Shown here in pieces: positions 16,905 through 26,181 of a stretch of DNA of 64,000 nt (position 1 is the stretch's first letter; the number at the start of each line of letters is the position of its first letter). The stretch covers positions 2,855,001 to 2,919,000 of the forward strand of contig NZ_CP012700.1 of NCBI RefSeq assembly GCF_001307295.1, in the 5' to 3' direction. A program made the position numbers and the translations under genes. The DNA is from Sphingopyxis macrogoltabida (lineage in GTDB: Bacteria; Pseudomonadota; Alphaproteobacteria; Sphingomonadales; Sphingomonadaceae). The notes beneath the pieces were generated by a model. That model saw only the letters and a program-made list of their open reading frames with translations, was not told the origin of the DNA and searched no databases.

Positions 16905-18092
16905 TCACCATTTCGTCGGCGCAGGATCGACGACGCGGAAACCGCCGGCGCCCACTTCGCTGACCTCGAGCGCGCGGAGCGCTATGCCGCGGTTGTTGAA
17001 CCGGAAAATGCCGTCGATACCGCCGAACCCGTCCGTGGCGAGCAGCCGGCTTGCCGGGAAGCTCGTCCCCGGTTTCCAGTCGCGCGCGATGCGGACGGTC
17101 AGCAGCACCGAGTCGTAACCGAGGCTGGCGAGCCGGTACGGCGCCTTGCCGAACCGGGTGCGATATTTACCCGCGAGCTGGCCATAGAGCCCATCCGACA
17201 CGCTGGCGAACCACGCGCCGCGCATCGCGGCATTGCTGCCGAGCGACGCCTCGGTGTTCCAGAGTTCGGTGCCGAGGATCTGCTTGTTGCCGCTGCTCTT
17301 GATCAGCGGCACGGCGCGGATCGCGGTACCGCCGCTGTCGGCGATCAGCACCGCATCCATCGCGCCGCCGCTGGCGAGCCGCCGCGCCGCACCCGACAGC
17401 GCGGTGGCGCTGCGGTCATAGCTTTCGACTGCGACCAGCGTCCCGCCGGCTTCGGTCACCGCAGTGCGGAAGGCGGCAGCCGAACGGTCGCCATAGACAT
17501 TCTTGGGCACCAGCGCCCCGAAACGCGCATGGCCCTTGCCGCGCGCATAGGCGACGACGCGTTCGACCGACTGGCCGGGGACGAAGCCCATGATGAAGAC
17601 GCCGTTGCCCGCGACGCTGCTGTCGTTCGAGAAGCTCAATACCGGCACCTTCGCGGCGCGCGCGATCGGCGCGACCGCCGCGACATCCTCGCTGAGCAGC
17701 GGGCCGAGGATCAGCTTGTTGCCGTCGGCGACCGCCTGCCGTGCCGCCGCAGCAGCGCCGAGCGCGGTGTCATAGGTGGTGATGCGGACCTTTTCGGTGC
17801 GCGAATCGAGCAGCGCCATCGTCGTCGCATTGGCGATCGCGGTGCCGACGTCGGCATTGGGGCCGGTCTCGGGGACCAGCAGCGCGACACGGTGACGATC
17901 GGTGTCGGTCGGCAGACCGGGACCGATGTCGTCGGCCGGGCGGTCGGGCGGCGGCGGGGTCGCCGGACCATTGGATTTGGGGACGACCTGACATGCCGCA
18001 AGCAGCCCTGCCATCGCCAGCGTCGTCATCGTGCGAAGCATTTTTCGCCGCGATGCCGCATTGGCTTGGCGCTCGATTGCAGTTTCTGCCAT
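16905..18092 (-). CDS. LpoA-like penicillin-binding protein activator (lipoprotein)
   Basis: The protein of about 395 residues has a lipoprotein signal (MTTLAMAGLLAAC), a Pro-rich linker (PATPPPPDRPADD) and a periplasmic-binding-protein type I fold domain (VALLVPETGPNADVGTAIANATTMAL, LILGPLLSEDVAAVAPIA, VPVLSFSNDSSVAG). This matches the alphaproteobacterial relatives of LpoA, which in E. coli stimulates PBP1a from the outer membrane. Several Met codons are possible starts; MAETAI at 18092 is chosen as it avoids overlap with the divergent rsmI, but a start at 18119 or an internal Met just before the signal cannot be excluded. Confidence 0.8.
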   Translation of the reverse strand: MAETAIERQANAASRRKMLRTMTTLAMAGLLAACQVVPKSNGPATPPPPDRPADDIGPGLPTDTDRHRVALLVPETGPNADVGTAIANATTMALLDSRTEKVRITTYDTALGAAAAARQAVADGNKLILGPLLSEDVAAVAPIARAAKVPVLSFSNDSSVAGNGVFIMGFVPGQSVERVVAYARGKGHARFGALVPKNVYGDRSAAAFRTAVTEAGGTLVAVESYDRSATALSGAARRLASGGAMDAVLIADSGGTAIRAVPLIKSSGNKQILGTELWNTEASLGSNAAMRGAWFASVSDGLYGQLAGKYRTRFGKAPYRLASLGYDSVLLTVRIARDWKPGTSFPASRLLATDGFGGIDGIFRFNNRGIALRALEVSEVGAGGFRVVDPAPTKW

Positions 18093-18102
18093 TTTCGGCG
18101 TC

Positions 18103-18963
18103 ATGCCGGATTCGACCATCTCAGATTCTCCCTTGCCCGGACTCTATATCGTGGCGACGCCCATCGGCAACCTCGGCGACATCGGCGCGCGGGCGGCGGC
18201 GACCCTCGCCGCCGCCGACGTGATCGCGGCCGAGGATACGCGCGTGACCGCGAAGCTTCTCGCCCATCTGGGTTTGCGTGTGCCGATGACCCCCTATCAT
18301 GATCATAGCGACGAACGCACCCGCGCAGCGCTGGTTGCGCGGATGGGGCATGAAGTCGTCGTTTTGGTGTCCGATGCCGGCACCCCGCTGATTTCGGACC
18401 CGGGCTACAAGCTCGTTCGCGATGCGCGCGCGGCGGGGCGACATGTCACCACCCTGCCCGGCCCCTGCGCCGCGATCGCCGCAATTACCCTGTCGGGCCT
18501 GCCAAGCGACCGCTTCCTGTTCGCGGGTTTCCTGCCGAACAAGGCAAAGGCGCGCGCCGATACGCTCGCCGAATTTGTCGGACTGCGCGCAACCCTCGTC
18601 TTTTACGAAAGCGGGCCTCGCCTTGCCGCGTCGCTCGCCGCAATGGCCGCAGCACTCGGCGACCGCGAGGCCGCCGTCGCGCGCGAGATCAGCAAGCTCT
18701 ACGAGCAATGCGTCACCGGGACGCTGACCGAGCTCGCCGCGCGCTATGCCGATGCGCCGCCAAAGGGCGAGATCGTCGTCGTCGTCGGCCCGCCGGGCGA
18801 ACAGGCAGCCGAGGAAGCCGACGACGCGACGCTCGACGCCGCGCTCGTCGAAGCAATGGCCGACAGGCCTGTCGCGCAAGCGGCAAAGGCGGTGGCGAAG
18901 CGCTTCGGACTCGACCGGCACGACGTTTATGCCCGCGCGCTGGCGCTTCGAGAGCAGACTTGA
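18103..18963 (+). CDS. rsmI: 16S rRNA (cytidine-2'-O)-methyltransferase RsmI
   Basis: RsmI methylates the 2'-OH of C1402 in 16S rRNA using S-adenosylmethionine. The 286-residue tetrapyrrole-methylase-fold protein has LYIVATPIGNLGDI, AAEDTRVTAKLL, VSDAGTPLISDPGYKLV, PGPCAAIAAITLSGLPSDRFLFAGFLP and the C-terminal RsmI helix-turn-helix (VAQAAKAVAKRFGL). It begins only 10 bp from, or even overlapping, the divergent LpoA-like gene, a common pairing in Proteobacteria, and overlaps yraN by 4 bp. Confidence 0.95.
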   Translation: MPDSTISDSPLPGLYIVATPIGNLGDIGARAAATLAAADVIAAEDTRVTAKLLAHLGLRVPMTPYHDHSDERTRAALVARMGHEVVVLVSDAGTPLISDPGYKLVRDARAAGRHVTTLPGPCAAIAAITLSGLPSDRFLFAGFLPNKAKARADTLAEFVGLRATLVFYESGPRLAASLAAMAAALGDREAAVAREISKLYEQCVTGTLTELAARYADAPPKGEIVVVVGPPGEQAAEEADDATLDAALVEAMADRPVAQAAKAVAKRFGLDRHDVYARALALREQT

Positions 18964-19310
18964 ACCGCGCCGCCGCCGAAGCGCGCGGCCGCAAGGCCGA
19001 ACGCCGCGCCGCATGGTGGCTGCGACTGCATGGCTGGCGCATCGTCGGCGAACGGCTGCGCGTTCCGGTGGGCGAGGTCGACCTCGTCGCGCGGCGCGGC
19101 CGCATCCTTGCCTTCATCGAGGTGAAGTGGCGCGACCGCGCCGAGGATCTCGATTTCGCGATCGACGAATATCGCCTGCGCCGCGTCGCCGCGGCCGCCG
19201 AAATCCTCCGCCATCGCCTCGCCCGACCCGATGATGACATACGGATCGACGTGATGCTGCTTGCGCCGAAGCGATTGCCTCGCCATCTGGTCCACGTCTG
19301 GCAGCCCTGA
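18960..19310 (+). CDS. yraN: YraN family protein (UPF0102, endonuclease-like fold)
   Basis: This is a 116-residue protein with the UPF0102 pattern GRKAERRAAWWLRLHGW, GEVDLVARRGRILAFIEVKWR, the E-x-D...E-V-K arrangement of restriction-endonuclease-like folds. Its activity is not established. The start is inferred to be a TTG overlapping the rsmI stop (TTGA), as no ATG or GTG gives the conserved N-terminus and GAGAG lies upstream. rsmI-yraN-gshB is a conserved order in alphaproteobacteria. Confidence 0.88.
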   Translation: MNRAAAEARGRKAERRAAWWLRLHGWRIVGERLRVPVGEVDLVARRGRILAFIEVKWRDRAEDLDFAIDEYRLRRVAAAAEILRHRLARPDDDIRIDVMLLAPKRLPRHLVHVWQP

Positions 19311-19330
19311 CGGCGCCCAAGGAGAAGAAG

Positions 19331-20281
19331 ATGACCCTGCGCGCAGCCGTGCAAATGGACCCGATGGCCGGCATCAACATCAATGGCGACAGCAGTTTCC
19401 ACCTGATCCTGAAAGCGCTTGAGCGCGGGTACGAACTCTATCACTACGACGTTCGCGGCCTGACCTGGGAGGCCGGGCGGCTGACCACCAGGGCGCACCG
19501 CATCGTCGAGGCAAAGCGCGAAGCTGGCGATCACTACCGGTTCGGCGATCCGGTGACGCTCGACCTTGGCCGCGATATCGACGTCGTGCTGATGCGGCAG
19601 GATCCGCCCTTCGATCTTGGTTACCTCACCGGCACCTGGCTGCTCGAGCGAATCGCGGGCGAGACGCTGGTCGTCAACGACCCGGTATCCGTCCGCAATG
19701 CGCCGGAAAAAGTCTTCGTGCTCGACTTTCCCGAGTATATGCCGCCGACGATGGTCACGCGCGATCTCGACGCGGTGAAGGATTTTCAGGCGCGCCACGG
19801 CGCCGTCGTGGTCAAGCCGCTGCACGGCAACGGCGGCAAGGCGGTGTTCCGCATCGACGCCGACGGCAGCAATCTCGGCGCGCTGGTCGAACTCTTCGGA
19901 CAGGTGTGGCCCGAACCCTTCATGGTCCAGCAATTCCTGCCGAGCGTCAGCAAGGGCGACAAGCGCATCGTCCTCGTCGACGGCGAGGTCGCGGGCGCGA
20001 TCAACCGCAAACCCGGCGAGGGCGAATTCCGGTCGAACCTCGCGGTTGGCGGCTATGCCGAGGCCGCCGAATTGACGCCGCGCGAGCAGGAAATCTGCGA
20101 CGTGCTGGGACCGCAACTGCGTGAGCGGGGGCTGGTCTTCGTCGGCATCGACGTGATCGGCGGCGAATGGCTCACCGAAATCAACGTCACCTCGCCCACG
20201 GGAATCGTCGCGATCGACCGCTTCAACAACAGCGATACGGCGGGAATGATCTGGGACGCGATCCTGCGACGGATCGGTTAG
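19331..20281 (+). CDS. gshB: Glutathione synthetase
   Basis: GshB joins gamma-glutamylcysteine and glycine with ATP to make glutathione. The 316-residue ATP-grasp protein has the N-terminal family segment MDPMAGININGDSSFHL, the substrate region VLMRQDPPFDLGY, ATP-binding VVKPLHGNGGKAVF, KRIVLVDGEVAGAINR and the metal-binding EINVTSPTG. Length is that of E. coli GshB. AAGGAGAAGAAG precedes the ATG. Third gene of the rsmI-yraN-gshB row. Confidence 0.97.
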   Translation: MTLRAAVQMDPMAGININGDSSFHLILKALERGYELYHYDVRGLTWEAGRLTTRAHRIVEAKREAGDHYRFGDPVTLDLGRDIDVVLMRQDPPFDLGYLTGTWLLERIAGETLVVNDPVSVRNAPEKVFVLDFPEYMPPTMVTRDLDAVKDFQARHGAVVVKPLHGNGGKAVFRIDADGSNLGALVELFGQVWPEPFMVQQFLPSVSKGDKRIVLVDGEVAGAINRKPGEGEFRSNLAVGGYAEAAELTPREQEICDVLGPQLRERGLVFVGIDVIGGEWLTEINVTSPTGIVAIDRFNNSDTAGMIWDAILRRIG

Positions 20282-20292
20282 GCCATGATAAG

Positions 20293-20376
20293 CGTCATTG
20301 CGAGGAGCGAAGCGACGAAGCAATCCAGAGCGGTGTAAGGCCGCCCCTGGATTGCTTCGCTCCGCTCGCAATGACG
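20293..20376. repeat. Intergenic inverted repeat (CATTGCGAGGAGCGAAGC type)
   Basis: CGTCATTGCGAGGAGCGAAG on the left mirrors GCTCCGCTCGCAATGACG on the right, around a GC-rich centre. The same general motif occurs in many alphaproteobacterial genomes. It lies between gshB and the DedA gene. Confidence 0.8.
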
Positions 20377-20391
20377 AGGCTCTTTTAGAAC

Positions 20392-21000
20392 ATGACCGGC
20401 TTCATTCTCGATCTGATCCAGGGCTGGGGCTATGTGGGGATTTTCATCCTCATGTTCCTCGAAAACGTCTTTCCGCCGATCCCGTCGGAAGTGATCATGG
20501 GGCTCGGCGGCATCGCCGTTTCGCAGGGACGCTTCGATTTCTGGACCCTCGTCGCGGTCGCGGTCGCGGGCACGACCGCCGGAAACTGGGTCTGGTACGG
20601 GATTGGGCGCTGGATCGGCTATGAACGGCTGAAGCCCTTCATCGACCGCCACGGCCGCTGGCTGACGCTCGACTGGGACGAGGTCGAACGGCTGCACGCC
20701 TTTTTCCTGAAATATGGCCCCGCGATCATCTTTTTCGCGCGTTTCATGCCCGTCGCCCGCACGATGGTATCGCTGCCCGCCGGCATGGTGAAGATGAATC
20801 AGGCCAAGTTCCTGCTGTGGACCGCCGCCGGATCGACGATCTGGATCAGCGCGCTCGCCGGGGCGGGCAACTGGTTCGGCAAGCAGTTCGCCAATCTCGA
20901 CGCGTTTATCGGCCCGGTGGCACTGATCGCGATCGGATCGCTGGTGCTGATCTATATCTGGCGGATCATCAACTGGAAGCCGAAGGCGCGCAGCGACTAG
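20392..21000 (+). CDS. DedA family membrane protein
   Basis: The 202-residue polytopic protein has the DedA/VTT pattern: GYVGIFILMFLENVFPPIPSEVI near the N-terminus, GTTAGNWVWYGIGRWIGY, and FARFMPVARTMVSLPAGM with the conserved Arg residues in the re-entrant region, ending in a membrane helix and a basic tail. Members flip polyprenyl phosphates or phospholipids and support envelope stability and proton-motive force. No strong ribosome site is seen. It is convergent with the Xer recombinase, with 2 bp between the stops. Confidence 0.9.
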   Translation: MTGFILDLIQGWGYVGIFILMFLENVFPPIPSEVIMGLGGIAVSQGRFDFWTLVAVAVAGTTAGNWVWYGIGRWIGYERLKPFIDRHGRWLTLDWDEVERLHAFFLKYGPAIIFFARFMPVARTMVSLPAGMVKMNQAKFLLWTAAGSTIWISALAGAGNWFGKQFANLDAFIGPVALIAIGSLVLIYIWRIINWKPKARSD

Positions 21001-21002
21001 GA

Positions 21003-21893
21003 TCAGGCGCGCGGGTGCGCGCTGCGATAGATATCGAGCAGATGCGCCGCATCGACCGCAGTATAGACCTGCGTCGAAGCGAGGCTCGCATGGCCGAGCA
21101 ATTCCTGTAGACTGCGCAGATCGGCGCCTCCCGCCAGCAGGTGCGTTGCGAAGCTGTGGCGCAGCGCGTGCGGCGTCGTGCGTTCGGGCAACCCCAGCGC
21201 GCGGCGCGCGGCGCGCACATTCGCCCGCACCACGCCGGGCTGCAGCGGTCCGCCGCGCGCGCCGAGGAACAGCGCGTCATCCTTGCCGATCGGCCACGGA
21301 CAGGCGGCGACATAACGCGCCACTGCGCCCGCCACAGAAGGCAGGATCGGCACGATCCGCGTCTTGTTCCGCTTGCCGGTGACGCGCAGCGTGTCGCCCA
21401 ATGGCAGCACTCCACCCGTGAGTGACAGCGCCTCGCCAATGCGCAGCCCGGCGCCGTAGAGCAACAGCAGCAGCGCAAAATCGCGCGCGCCAGTCCAGCC
21501 TTGCCGGGCGTTATCCTCTACGTCCTGCGCGAGTTGGAGCGCTTCGGCGGGCGCGACCGGGCGCGGCAGGCCTTTTTTGACGCGCGGGCCGCGCAGTTGC
21601 GGCACCGAGGCCTGTGAGCCGCCGGTAAAGCGCAGGAAGCCGCGCAGCGCCGACAATTCGCGCGCCGCCGAGCTGTTGCCCAGCCCTTCCGCCCGCCGTT
21701 CCGCGAGATAAGCGCGCAAATCGTTCGCGGTCAGCGATGCCAGCATAGGCGCATCGACCCCGCCGCCGCGATGCACGGCAAGAAAGGCGCAGAACCGTTC
21801 GGCCGTCGCGACATAGGCGCGGCGCGTATGCTCCGACCGGCGCTTTTCATGCGCCAGATGGGCATCCCAGTCGCGGATGAGGTCTTGCGTCAA
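21003..21893 (-). CDS. Tyrosine recombinase XerC/XerD
   Basis: The 296-residue protein has the SAM-like N-terminal domain (RDWDAHLAHEKRRSEHTRRAY) and the catalytic domain with Arg in YGAGLRIGEALSL, His/Arg in PHALRHSFATHLL, a further His in LLGHASLASTQVY and the Tyr nucleophile in TQVYTAVD. Xer proteins resolve chromosome dimers at dif. Length fits XerC/D rather than a phage integrase. The start is inferred as TTG at 21893 with GAGAG upstream; it lies just after the hemW stop on the same strand. Whether it is XerC or XerD cannot be settled without the second copy. Confidence 0.88.
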   Translation of the reverse strand: MTQDLIRDWDAHLAHEKRRSEHTRRAYVATAERFCAFLAVHRGGGVDAPMLASLTANDLRAYLAERRAEGLGNSSAARELSALRGFLRFTGGSQASVPQLRGPRVKKGLPRPVAPAEALQLAQDVEDNARQGWTGARDFALLLLLYGAGLRIGEALSLTGGVLPLGDTLRVTGKRNKTRIVPILPSVAGAVARYVAACPWPIGKDDALFLGARGGPLQPGVVRANVRAARRALGLPERTTPHALRHSFATHLLAGGADLRSLQELLGHASLASTQVYTAVDAAHLLDIYRSAHPRA

Positions 21894-21937
21894 ATCCGTC
21901 TCTCTCGCTCCGCTCGATGCGAACGGGTCGGGAGGGT

Positions 21938-23083
21938 TTACCCGGTTCGCACCACCTCGGAAAGAATGCTGTCGAGAAGCAATATTCCGTCGTCGGTGAC
22001 CGATAGGCGGTCGCCGGTCTGCCGCATCAACCCTTGTTTCATGAGCCGCGCCGCTGCCTCCGAATCGACGAATGCCACGCGCGGCAAACCGCTTCGTGCT
22101 TCGATCCGCGTCAGGTCGACGCCCTCGGTGAGGCGCAGCCCCATCAGCAACGCCTCGGTGGCGCGCTCGTGCGATGGCAGGTCGCTTTCGTGCTTGAGGC
22201 CGTGGCCGTTCCGCTCGATCGCCGCGATGAAATTCTCGGGCTTCTTGTGCCGCTCGGTTGCCTGCCCCCGCCGCCGCCCGTGCGCGCCCGGCCCGATGCC
22301 CGCATAATCGGCGTAGTGCCAGTAAGCGAGATTGTGGCGGCTCTCCTCGCCCGGACGCGCATGGTTCGACACCTCGTAACGCGGCAGACCCGCGCCGCGG
22401 GTCATCGCCTGCGTCGCGTCGAACAGGTCGGCGGCTGTATCGCCGTCGGGGATGACGAGCGCGCCTTTCGCGACGAGGGTCGCGAAACGCGTGCCGGGTT
22501 CGATGGTGAGCTGATAGAGCGACAGATGGCCGGTGCCGAACGCCAGCGCCCCTTGCAACTCGGCCTCCCAAGCGGCGAGCGATTGCCCCGGCCGTGCGTA
22601 AATGAGGTCGAAGCTGACCCGATCAAACTGCGCCTGCGCCGCGGCGATCGCGCGCCGGGCTTCGTCGCCGCTGTGGGCGCGGCCAAGAAATTCAAGCACT
22701 TCGGTATCGAAGCTCTGGACGCCAATCGAAACGCGATTGACCCCCGCCGCGGCAAGATCGGCGAAGTTGGCGACCTCGACCGAATTGGGATTGGCTTCCA
22801 GCGTGATTTCGACATCGTCCGCGAGCCCCCACGTGCGATCCGCCGCCGCGATCACGGCGGCGACCGTTGCGGGCGGCATCAGACTGGACGTGCCGCCGCC
22901 GAAGAAGATCGACCCGACCCGACGCCCCGGCAACAGCGCCGCTTCGTGCCGCAGGTCGGCCAGCAGCGCGTCGCGCCAGACCGCCTGATCAACCGTCTCG
23001 CGGACATGGCTGTTGAAGTCGCAATAGGGGCATTTCGACACGCAAAACGGCCAGTGAACATAAAGGGCGAGCGGTTCGGTCAT
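21938..23083 (-). CDS. hemW: Radical SAM haem chaperone HemW
   Basis: The 381-residue protein has the radical SAM cluster C14-x3-C18-x2-C21 (PFCVSKCPYC), preceded by LALYVHWPF, then FFGGGTSSLMP, LEANPNSVE and RVSIGVQSFD, with the C-terminal HemN-type domain. HemW lacks coproporphyrinogen oxidase activity and delivers haem to respiratory enzymes; it differs from HemN by the missing fourth Cys and shorter length. The ATG at 23083 is chosen since the family starts a few residues before the YVHWPFC strand. It belongs to the rph-rdgB-hemW row. Confidence 0.93.
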   Translation of the reverse strand: MTEPLALYVHWPFCVSKCPYCDFNSHVRETVDQAVWRDALLADLRHEAALLPGRRVGSIFFGGGTSSLMPPATVAAVIAAADRTWGLADDVEITLEANPNSVEVANFADLAAAGVNRVSIGVQSFDTEVLEFLGRAHSGDEARRAIAAAQAQFDRVSFDLIYARPGQSLAAWEAELQGALAFGTGHLSLYQLTIEPGTRFATLVAKGALVIPDGDTAADLFDATQAMTRGAGLPRYEVSNHARPGEESRHNLAYWHYADYAGIGPGAHGRRRGQATERHKKPENFIAAIERNGHGLKHESDLPSHERATEALLMGLRLTEGVDLTRIEARSGLPRVAFVDSEAAARLMKQGLMRQTGDRLSVTDDGILLLDSILSEVVRTG

Positions 23084-23130
23084 GCGAGGGGATATAGTGG
23101 CTGGAATGCGAAAGTCAGGCACGAGCCGAA

Positions 23131-23538
23131 TTATCGTTCGTCGAACGCTCCAAGCGACATGACTTTACGCATGCGCCGAAGAATATCCTTCGCGCATTTC
23201 GAGAGGCTGACAACATAACAAACACCGGTCATCGGGCCGCTCCGATATGTCCCGCCTGCCAGATAAACCGTATAAATTGCTACCTTACGACCGCCGAGCT
23301 TGTCCCAGCCGACATTACTATCGCTTATTATGGAAAGACGTTTGTCGTCGCCCTCCATTGCCGGACGAAGTCCGGAATCCGAATCCAGCGCCGCACCCAA
23401 TGCGGCATCAAGATTTTGCGATAGAGCATCGTCGCCCGTAAGCCTGATCTCCACCGGAAAACGGTCCTCTAGCGGTGTCGCATCGGCAGAAGCCGTTATC
23501 GCGATCACTATAAGAAGGGCGGTTGATAAAATCCTCAT
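23131..23538 (-). CDS. Hypothetical secreted protein
   Basis: The 135-residue protein starts with a signal peptide (ILSTALLIVIAITASADA) followed by a mature part with two Cys (GVCYVV, SKCAKD) that may form a disulfide, and a region LGGRKVAIYTVYLAGG. I do not recognise a family. It is inserted between rdgB and hemW on the same strand, with gaps of about 45 bp on both sides, and has lower G+C than its neighbours, which hints at later acquisition. Confidence 0.6.
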   Translation of the reverse strand: MRILSTALLIVIAITASADATPLEDRFPVEIRLTGDDALSQNLDAALGAALDSDSGLRPAMEGDDKRLSIISDSNVGWDKLGGRKVAIYTVYLAGGTYRSGPMTGVCYVVSLSKCAKDILRRMRKVMSLGAFDER

Positions 23539-23580
23539 GGACGGAGCATCTTTCGATTGCGAAGCGATCGGCCCTAACCA

Positions 23581-24216
23581 CTATGCGATCTGAAACGCCC
23601 CCGCGACCAGCTTCGCAAAGGCATCGGCGCGGTGGCTGATCCGATGCTTCTCCGCCGGGTCGATCTCTGCAAAAGTCAGAATGTTGCCGACCGGAACGAA
23701 CACCGGATCGTAACCGAAGCCCAGCTTGCCGCGCGGCGGCCAGGTGAGATGGCCGTCGGCCCGGCCCTCGAAAACCTCGGCATGGCCGTCGGGCCAGGCG
23801 AGCGCGAGGGTGCAGATGAAGGCCGCGCTGCGGTCGACATCGGGCCCCTGTTCGGCGAGCAGGCCCTCGACCTTGCCCATCGCCATATACCAGTCGCGGC
23901 CCGGATTGCCTTCGAACCATTGGCGCTCGGCCCAGTCGGCGGTGTAGACGCCGGGCCGCCCGCCCAGCGCTGCGACCTCGAGCCCGCTGTCGTCGGCCAG
24001 CGCCGGCAATCCCGCCGCCGACGCACTGGCATGCGCCTTGAGCAGCGCATTGTCGCGGAACGTCTTGCCCGTCTCCTCTGGCTCGGGGAGCCCGAGGTCG
24101 CCCGCCGACACCGGATCGATCCCGAAGGGTTCGAGCAGTGCCCGGATTTCGCGCACCTTGCCGGCGTTATGGCTGGCGATGACGAGCTTTCCGGGTTCGA
24201 GTTTGCGGTGAGTCAC
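23581..24216 (-). CDS. rdgB: XTP/dITP diphosphatase (RdgB/HAM1)
   Basis: The enzyme hydrolyses dITP, XTP and similar non-canonical nucleotides to monophosphates, keeping them out of DNA and RNA. The 211-residue protein has [14 protein letters not shown], the catalytic [29 protein letters not shown] and the C-terminal HRADAFAKL. The start is GTG at 24216, nine bases after GGAGACGC. It follows rph, its usual neighbour in alphaproteobacteria, with an inverted repeat between. Confidence 0.95.
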   Translation of the reverse strand: MTHRKLEPGKLVIASHNAGKVREIRALLEPFGIDPVSAGDLGLPEPEETGKTFRDNALLKAHASASAAGLPALADDSGLEVAALGGRPGVYTADWAERQWFEGNPGRDWYMAMGKVEGLLAEQGPDVDRSAAFICTLALAWPDGHAEVFEGRADGHLTWPPRGKLGFGYDPVFVPVGNILTFAEIDPAEKHRISHRADAFAKLVAGAFQIA

Positions 24217-24233
24217 AAGCGTCTCCAAACCTT

Positions 24234-24306
24234 CGTCATGCCGGACTTGATCCGGCATCCATTCCTGCGGCGAAGTCGTGGACCCCGGATCAAGTCCGGG
24301 GTGACG
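24234..24306. repeat. Intergenic inverted repeat (GGACTTGATCC family)
   Basis: The left arm CGTCATGCCGGACTTGATCC is matched by GGATCAAGTCCGGGGTGACG on the right. The outer arm sequences differ (GCCGG versus CCCGG), as in some other copies. It separates rph from rdgB inside a presumed operon. Confidence 0.8.
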
Positions 24307-24315
24307 AAAAGAAAG

Positions 24316-25032
24316 TCAGCGCCCGACCGCCCCGTCCTGCGCCGCGAAAATTTCGCCGCAGCCGATGCGCGCGAGGCGGAGCAGGCGCAGCAGCCCTTCC
24401 TCGTCATAGGTGGCGCCTTCGGCACTCGCCTGCACCTCGACGATCCGGCCGCGGCCGGTCAGCACGAAATTGCCATCGGCCTCCGCAACCGAATCCTCGT
24501 CATAGTCGAGGTCGAGCACCGGCGTGCCCTTGTAGATGCCGCACGAAATCGCGCCGACCTTGTCCTCGATCGGATCCTCGGCGATCACCTTGTCGGCGAG
24601 CAGCTTGTCGACCGCAAGGCGCAGCGCGACCCAGGCGCCCGAAATCGACGCGGTGCGCGTGCCGCCATCGGCCTGCAAAACGTCGCAATCGATGACGATC
24701 TGGCGCTCGCCGAGCTTCTTCATGTCGACGACGGCGCGCAAGCTGCGGCCGATAAGCCGCTGGATTTCCTGCGTCCGCCCCGACTGCTTGCCCTTCGCCG
24801 CCTCGCGGCTGCCGCGCGTGTGCGTCGCGCGGGGCAGCATGCCATATTCGGCGGTCACCCAGCCCGAACCCTTGCCGCGCAGGAAGGGCGGCACCTTTTC
24901 GTCGACGCTCGCGGTGACCAGCACCTTGGTGTTGCCGAAGCTGACGAGCACGCTGCCCTCGGCATGGATGGTAAAGGCGGTTTCGATGCCGATGGAACGC
25001 ATCTGGTCGGGGGCGCGGCCGGAAGGGCGCAT
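24316..25032 (-). CDS. rph: Ribonuclease PH
   Basis: RNase PH is a phosphorolytic 3' exonuclease trimming tRNA precursors. The 238-residue protein has [14 protein letters not shown] at the start, [82 protein letters not shown] and [20 protein letters not shown], all standard. GACAGGAG precedes the ATG. It is divergent from hrcA with about 100 bp between, an arrangement widely conserved in alphaproteobacteria. Confidence 0.97.
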   Translation of the reverse strand: MRPSGRAPDQMRSIGIETAFTIHAEGSVLVSFGNTKVLVTASVDEKVPPFLRGKGSGWVTAEYGMLPRATHTRGSREAAKGKQSGRTQEIQRLIGRSLRAVVDMKKLGERQIVIDCDVLQADGGTRTASISGAWVALRLAVDKLLADKVIAEDPIEDKVGAISCGIYKGTPVLDLDYDEDSVAEADGNFVLTGRGRIVEVQASAEGATYDEEGLLRLLRLARIGCGEIFAAQDGAVGR

Positions 25033-25133
25033 GGGGTTTCTCCTGTCCTGTGTGGGGGCGCGCTTAGCGGCGCGGAGGGCGGTTGGCCAGAGCATAGCTT
25101 GCCCCCGGCCCTCCCCGTCCCTAAATCCATGCC

Positions 25134-26177
25134 ATGACCACACCGCCGATCACCGAACTCACCACGCGCGCACGCGACGTGTTCCGGCTGGTCGTCGACG
25201 CCTATCTGGAAACGGGGCAGCCGGTCGGGTCGCGCACGCTGTCAAAGCTCGCGACGCTCAACCTGTCGCCCGCGTCGATCCGCAACGTCATGCAGGATCT
25301 CGAGGAATATGGCCTGCTCGCCAGCCCGCACACCAGCGCCGGGCGGCTGCCGACCGAACAGGGGCTGCGCCTGTTCGTCGACGGCATGATGCAGGTCGCC
25401 GAACCGAGCGCCGAGGACCGGGCGCAGATCGAGGCGAGCCTGTCCGATGCAGGCCCGATTGAAAGCGCGCTGGCGCAGGCGACGTCGGCATTGTCGGGGC
25501 TGTCGGCGTGCGCCGGCCTTGTCCTTGTTCCCAAGCATGAGCGGGTGCTCAAGCAGGTGGCGTTCGTGCCGCTGTCGGCGACCCAGTCGCTCGTCGTCCT
25601 TGTCGCCGGCGACGGCGCGGTCGAGAATCGCGTCATCGAAATCCCGCCGGGGCTCAACCCCTCGGCGCTCGTCGAGGCGGGCAATTATATCAGCGCGATG
25701 CTCTCGGGCCTGACGCTGGCGGAAGCACAGGCGCGCGTGCGGCACGAGATCGAGGCCGAACGGATCGCGATCGATCGCGCAGCGCAGGATCTGGTGTCGC
25801 GCGGCCTTGCCATCTGGTCGTCCGACGGCGCCGACCGGCCGGTGCTGATCGTGCGCGGGCAGGCGAACCTGCTCGACGAAAGCGCGCTCGGCGACCTCGA
25901 CCGCGTCCGCCAACTGCTCGACGAACTCGAAACCAAACAGGACATCGCCGGGCTGCTCGACAGCGCGCGCGAGGGCAGCGCGACGCGTATTTTCATCGGG
26001 TCGGAGAATAAGCTCTTCTCGCTGTCGGGATCGTCGGTTATCGCCGCGCCCTATCGCGGCAGCGACGGGCGCGTGGTCGGCGTGGTGGGGGTAATCGGCC
26101 CGACACGCTTGAACTATGCGCGTATCGTTCCCATGGTGGATTTCACCGCTCAATCGCTCTCCAGACTGATACGATAG
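25134..26177 (+). CDS. hrcA: Heat-inducible transcription repressor HrcA
   Basis: HrcA binds CIRCE operators and represses groESL and, in some bacteria, other chaperone genes. The 347-residue protein has the N-terminal winged helix ([43 protein letters not shown]) and the GAF-like and dimer domains ([63 protein letters not shown]). No CIRCE element (TTAGCACTC-N9-GAGTGCTAA) is visible in this window, so its targets lie elsewhere. grpE follows after 4 bp. Confidence 0.97.
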   Translation: MTTPPITELTTRARDVFRLVVDAYLETGQPVGSRTLSKLATLNLSPASIRNVMQDLEEYGLLASPHTSAGRLPTEQGLRLFVDGMMQVAEPSAEDRAQIEASLSDAGPIESALAQATSALSGLSACAGLVLVPKHERVLKQVAFVPLSATQSLVVLVAGDGAVENRVIEIPPGLNPSALVEAGNYISAMLSGLTLAEAQARVRHEIEAERIAIDRAAQDLVSRGLAIWSSDGADRPVLIVRGQANLLDESALGDLDRVRQLLDELETKQDIAGLLDSAREGSATRIFIGSENKLFSLSGSSVIAAPYRGSDGRVVGVVGVIGPTRLNYARIVPMVDFTAQSLSRLIR

Positions 26178-26181
26178 GTTT

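Noticed and set aside
25033..25133. CIRCE operator expected near hrcA
   Set aside because: No TTAGCACTC/GAGTGCTAA inverted pair is present in the rph-hrcA gap.
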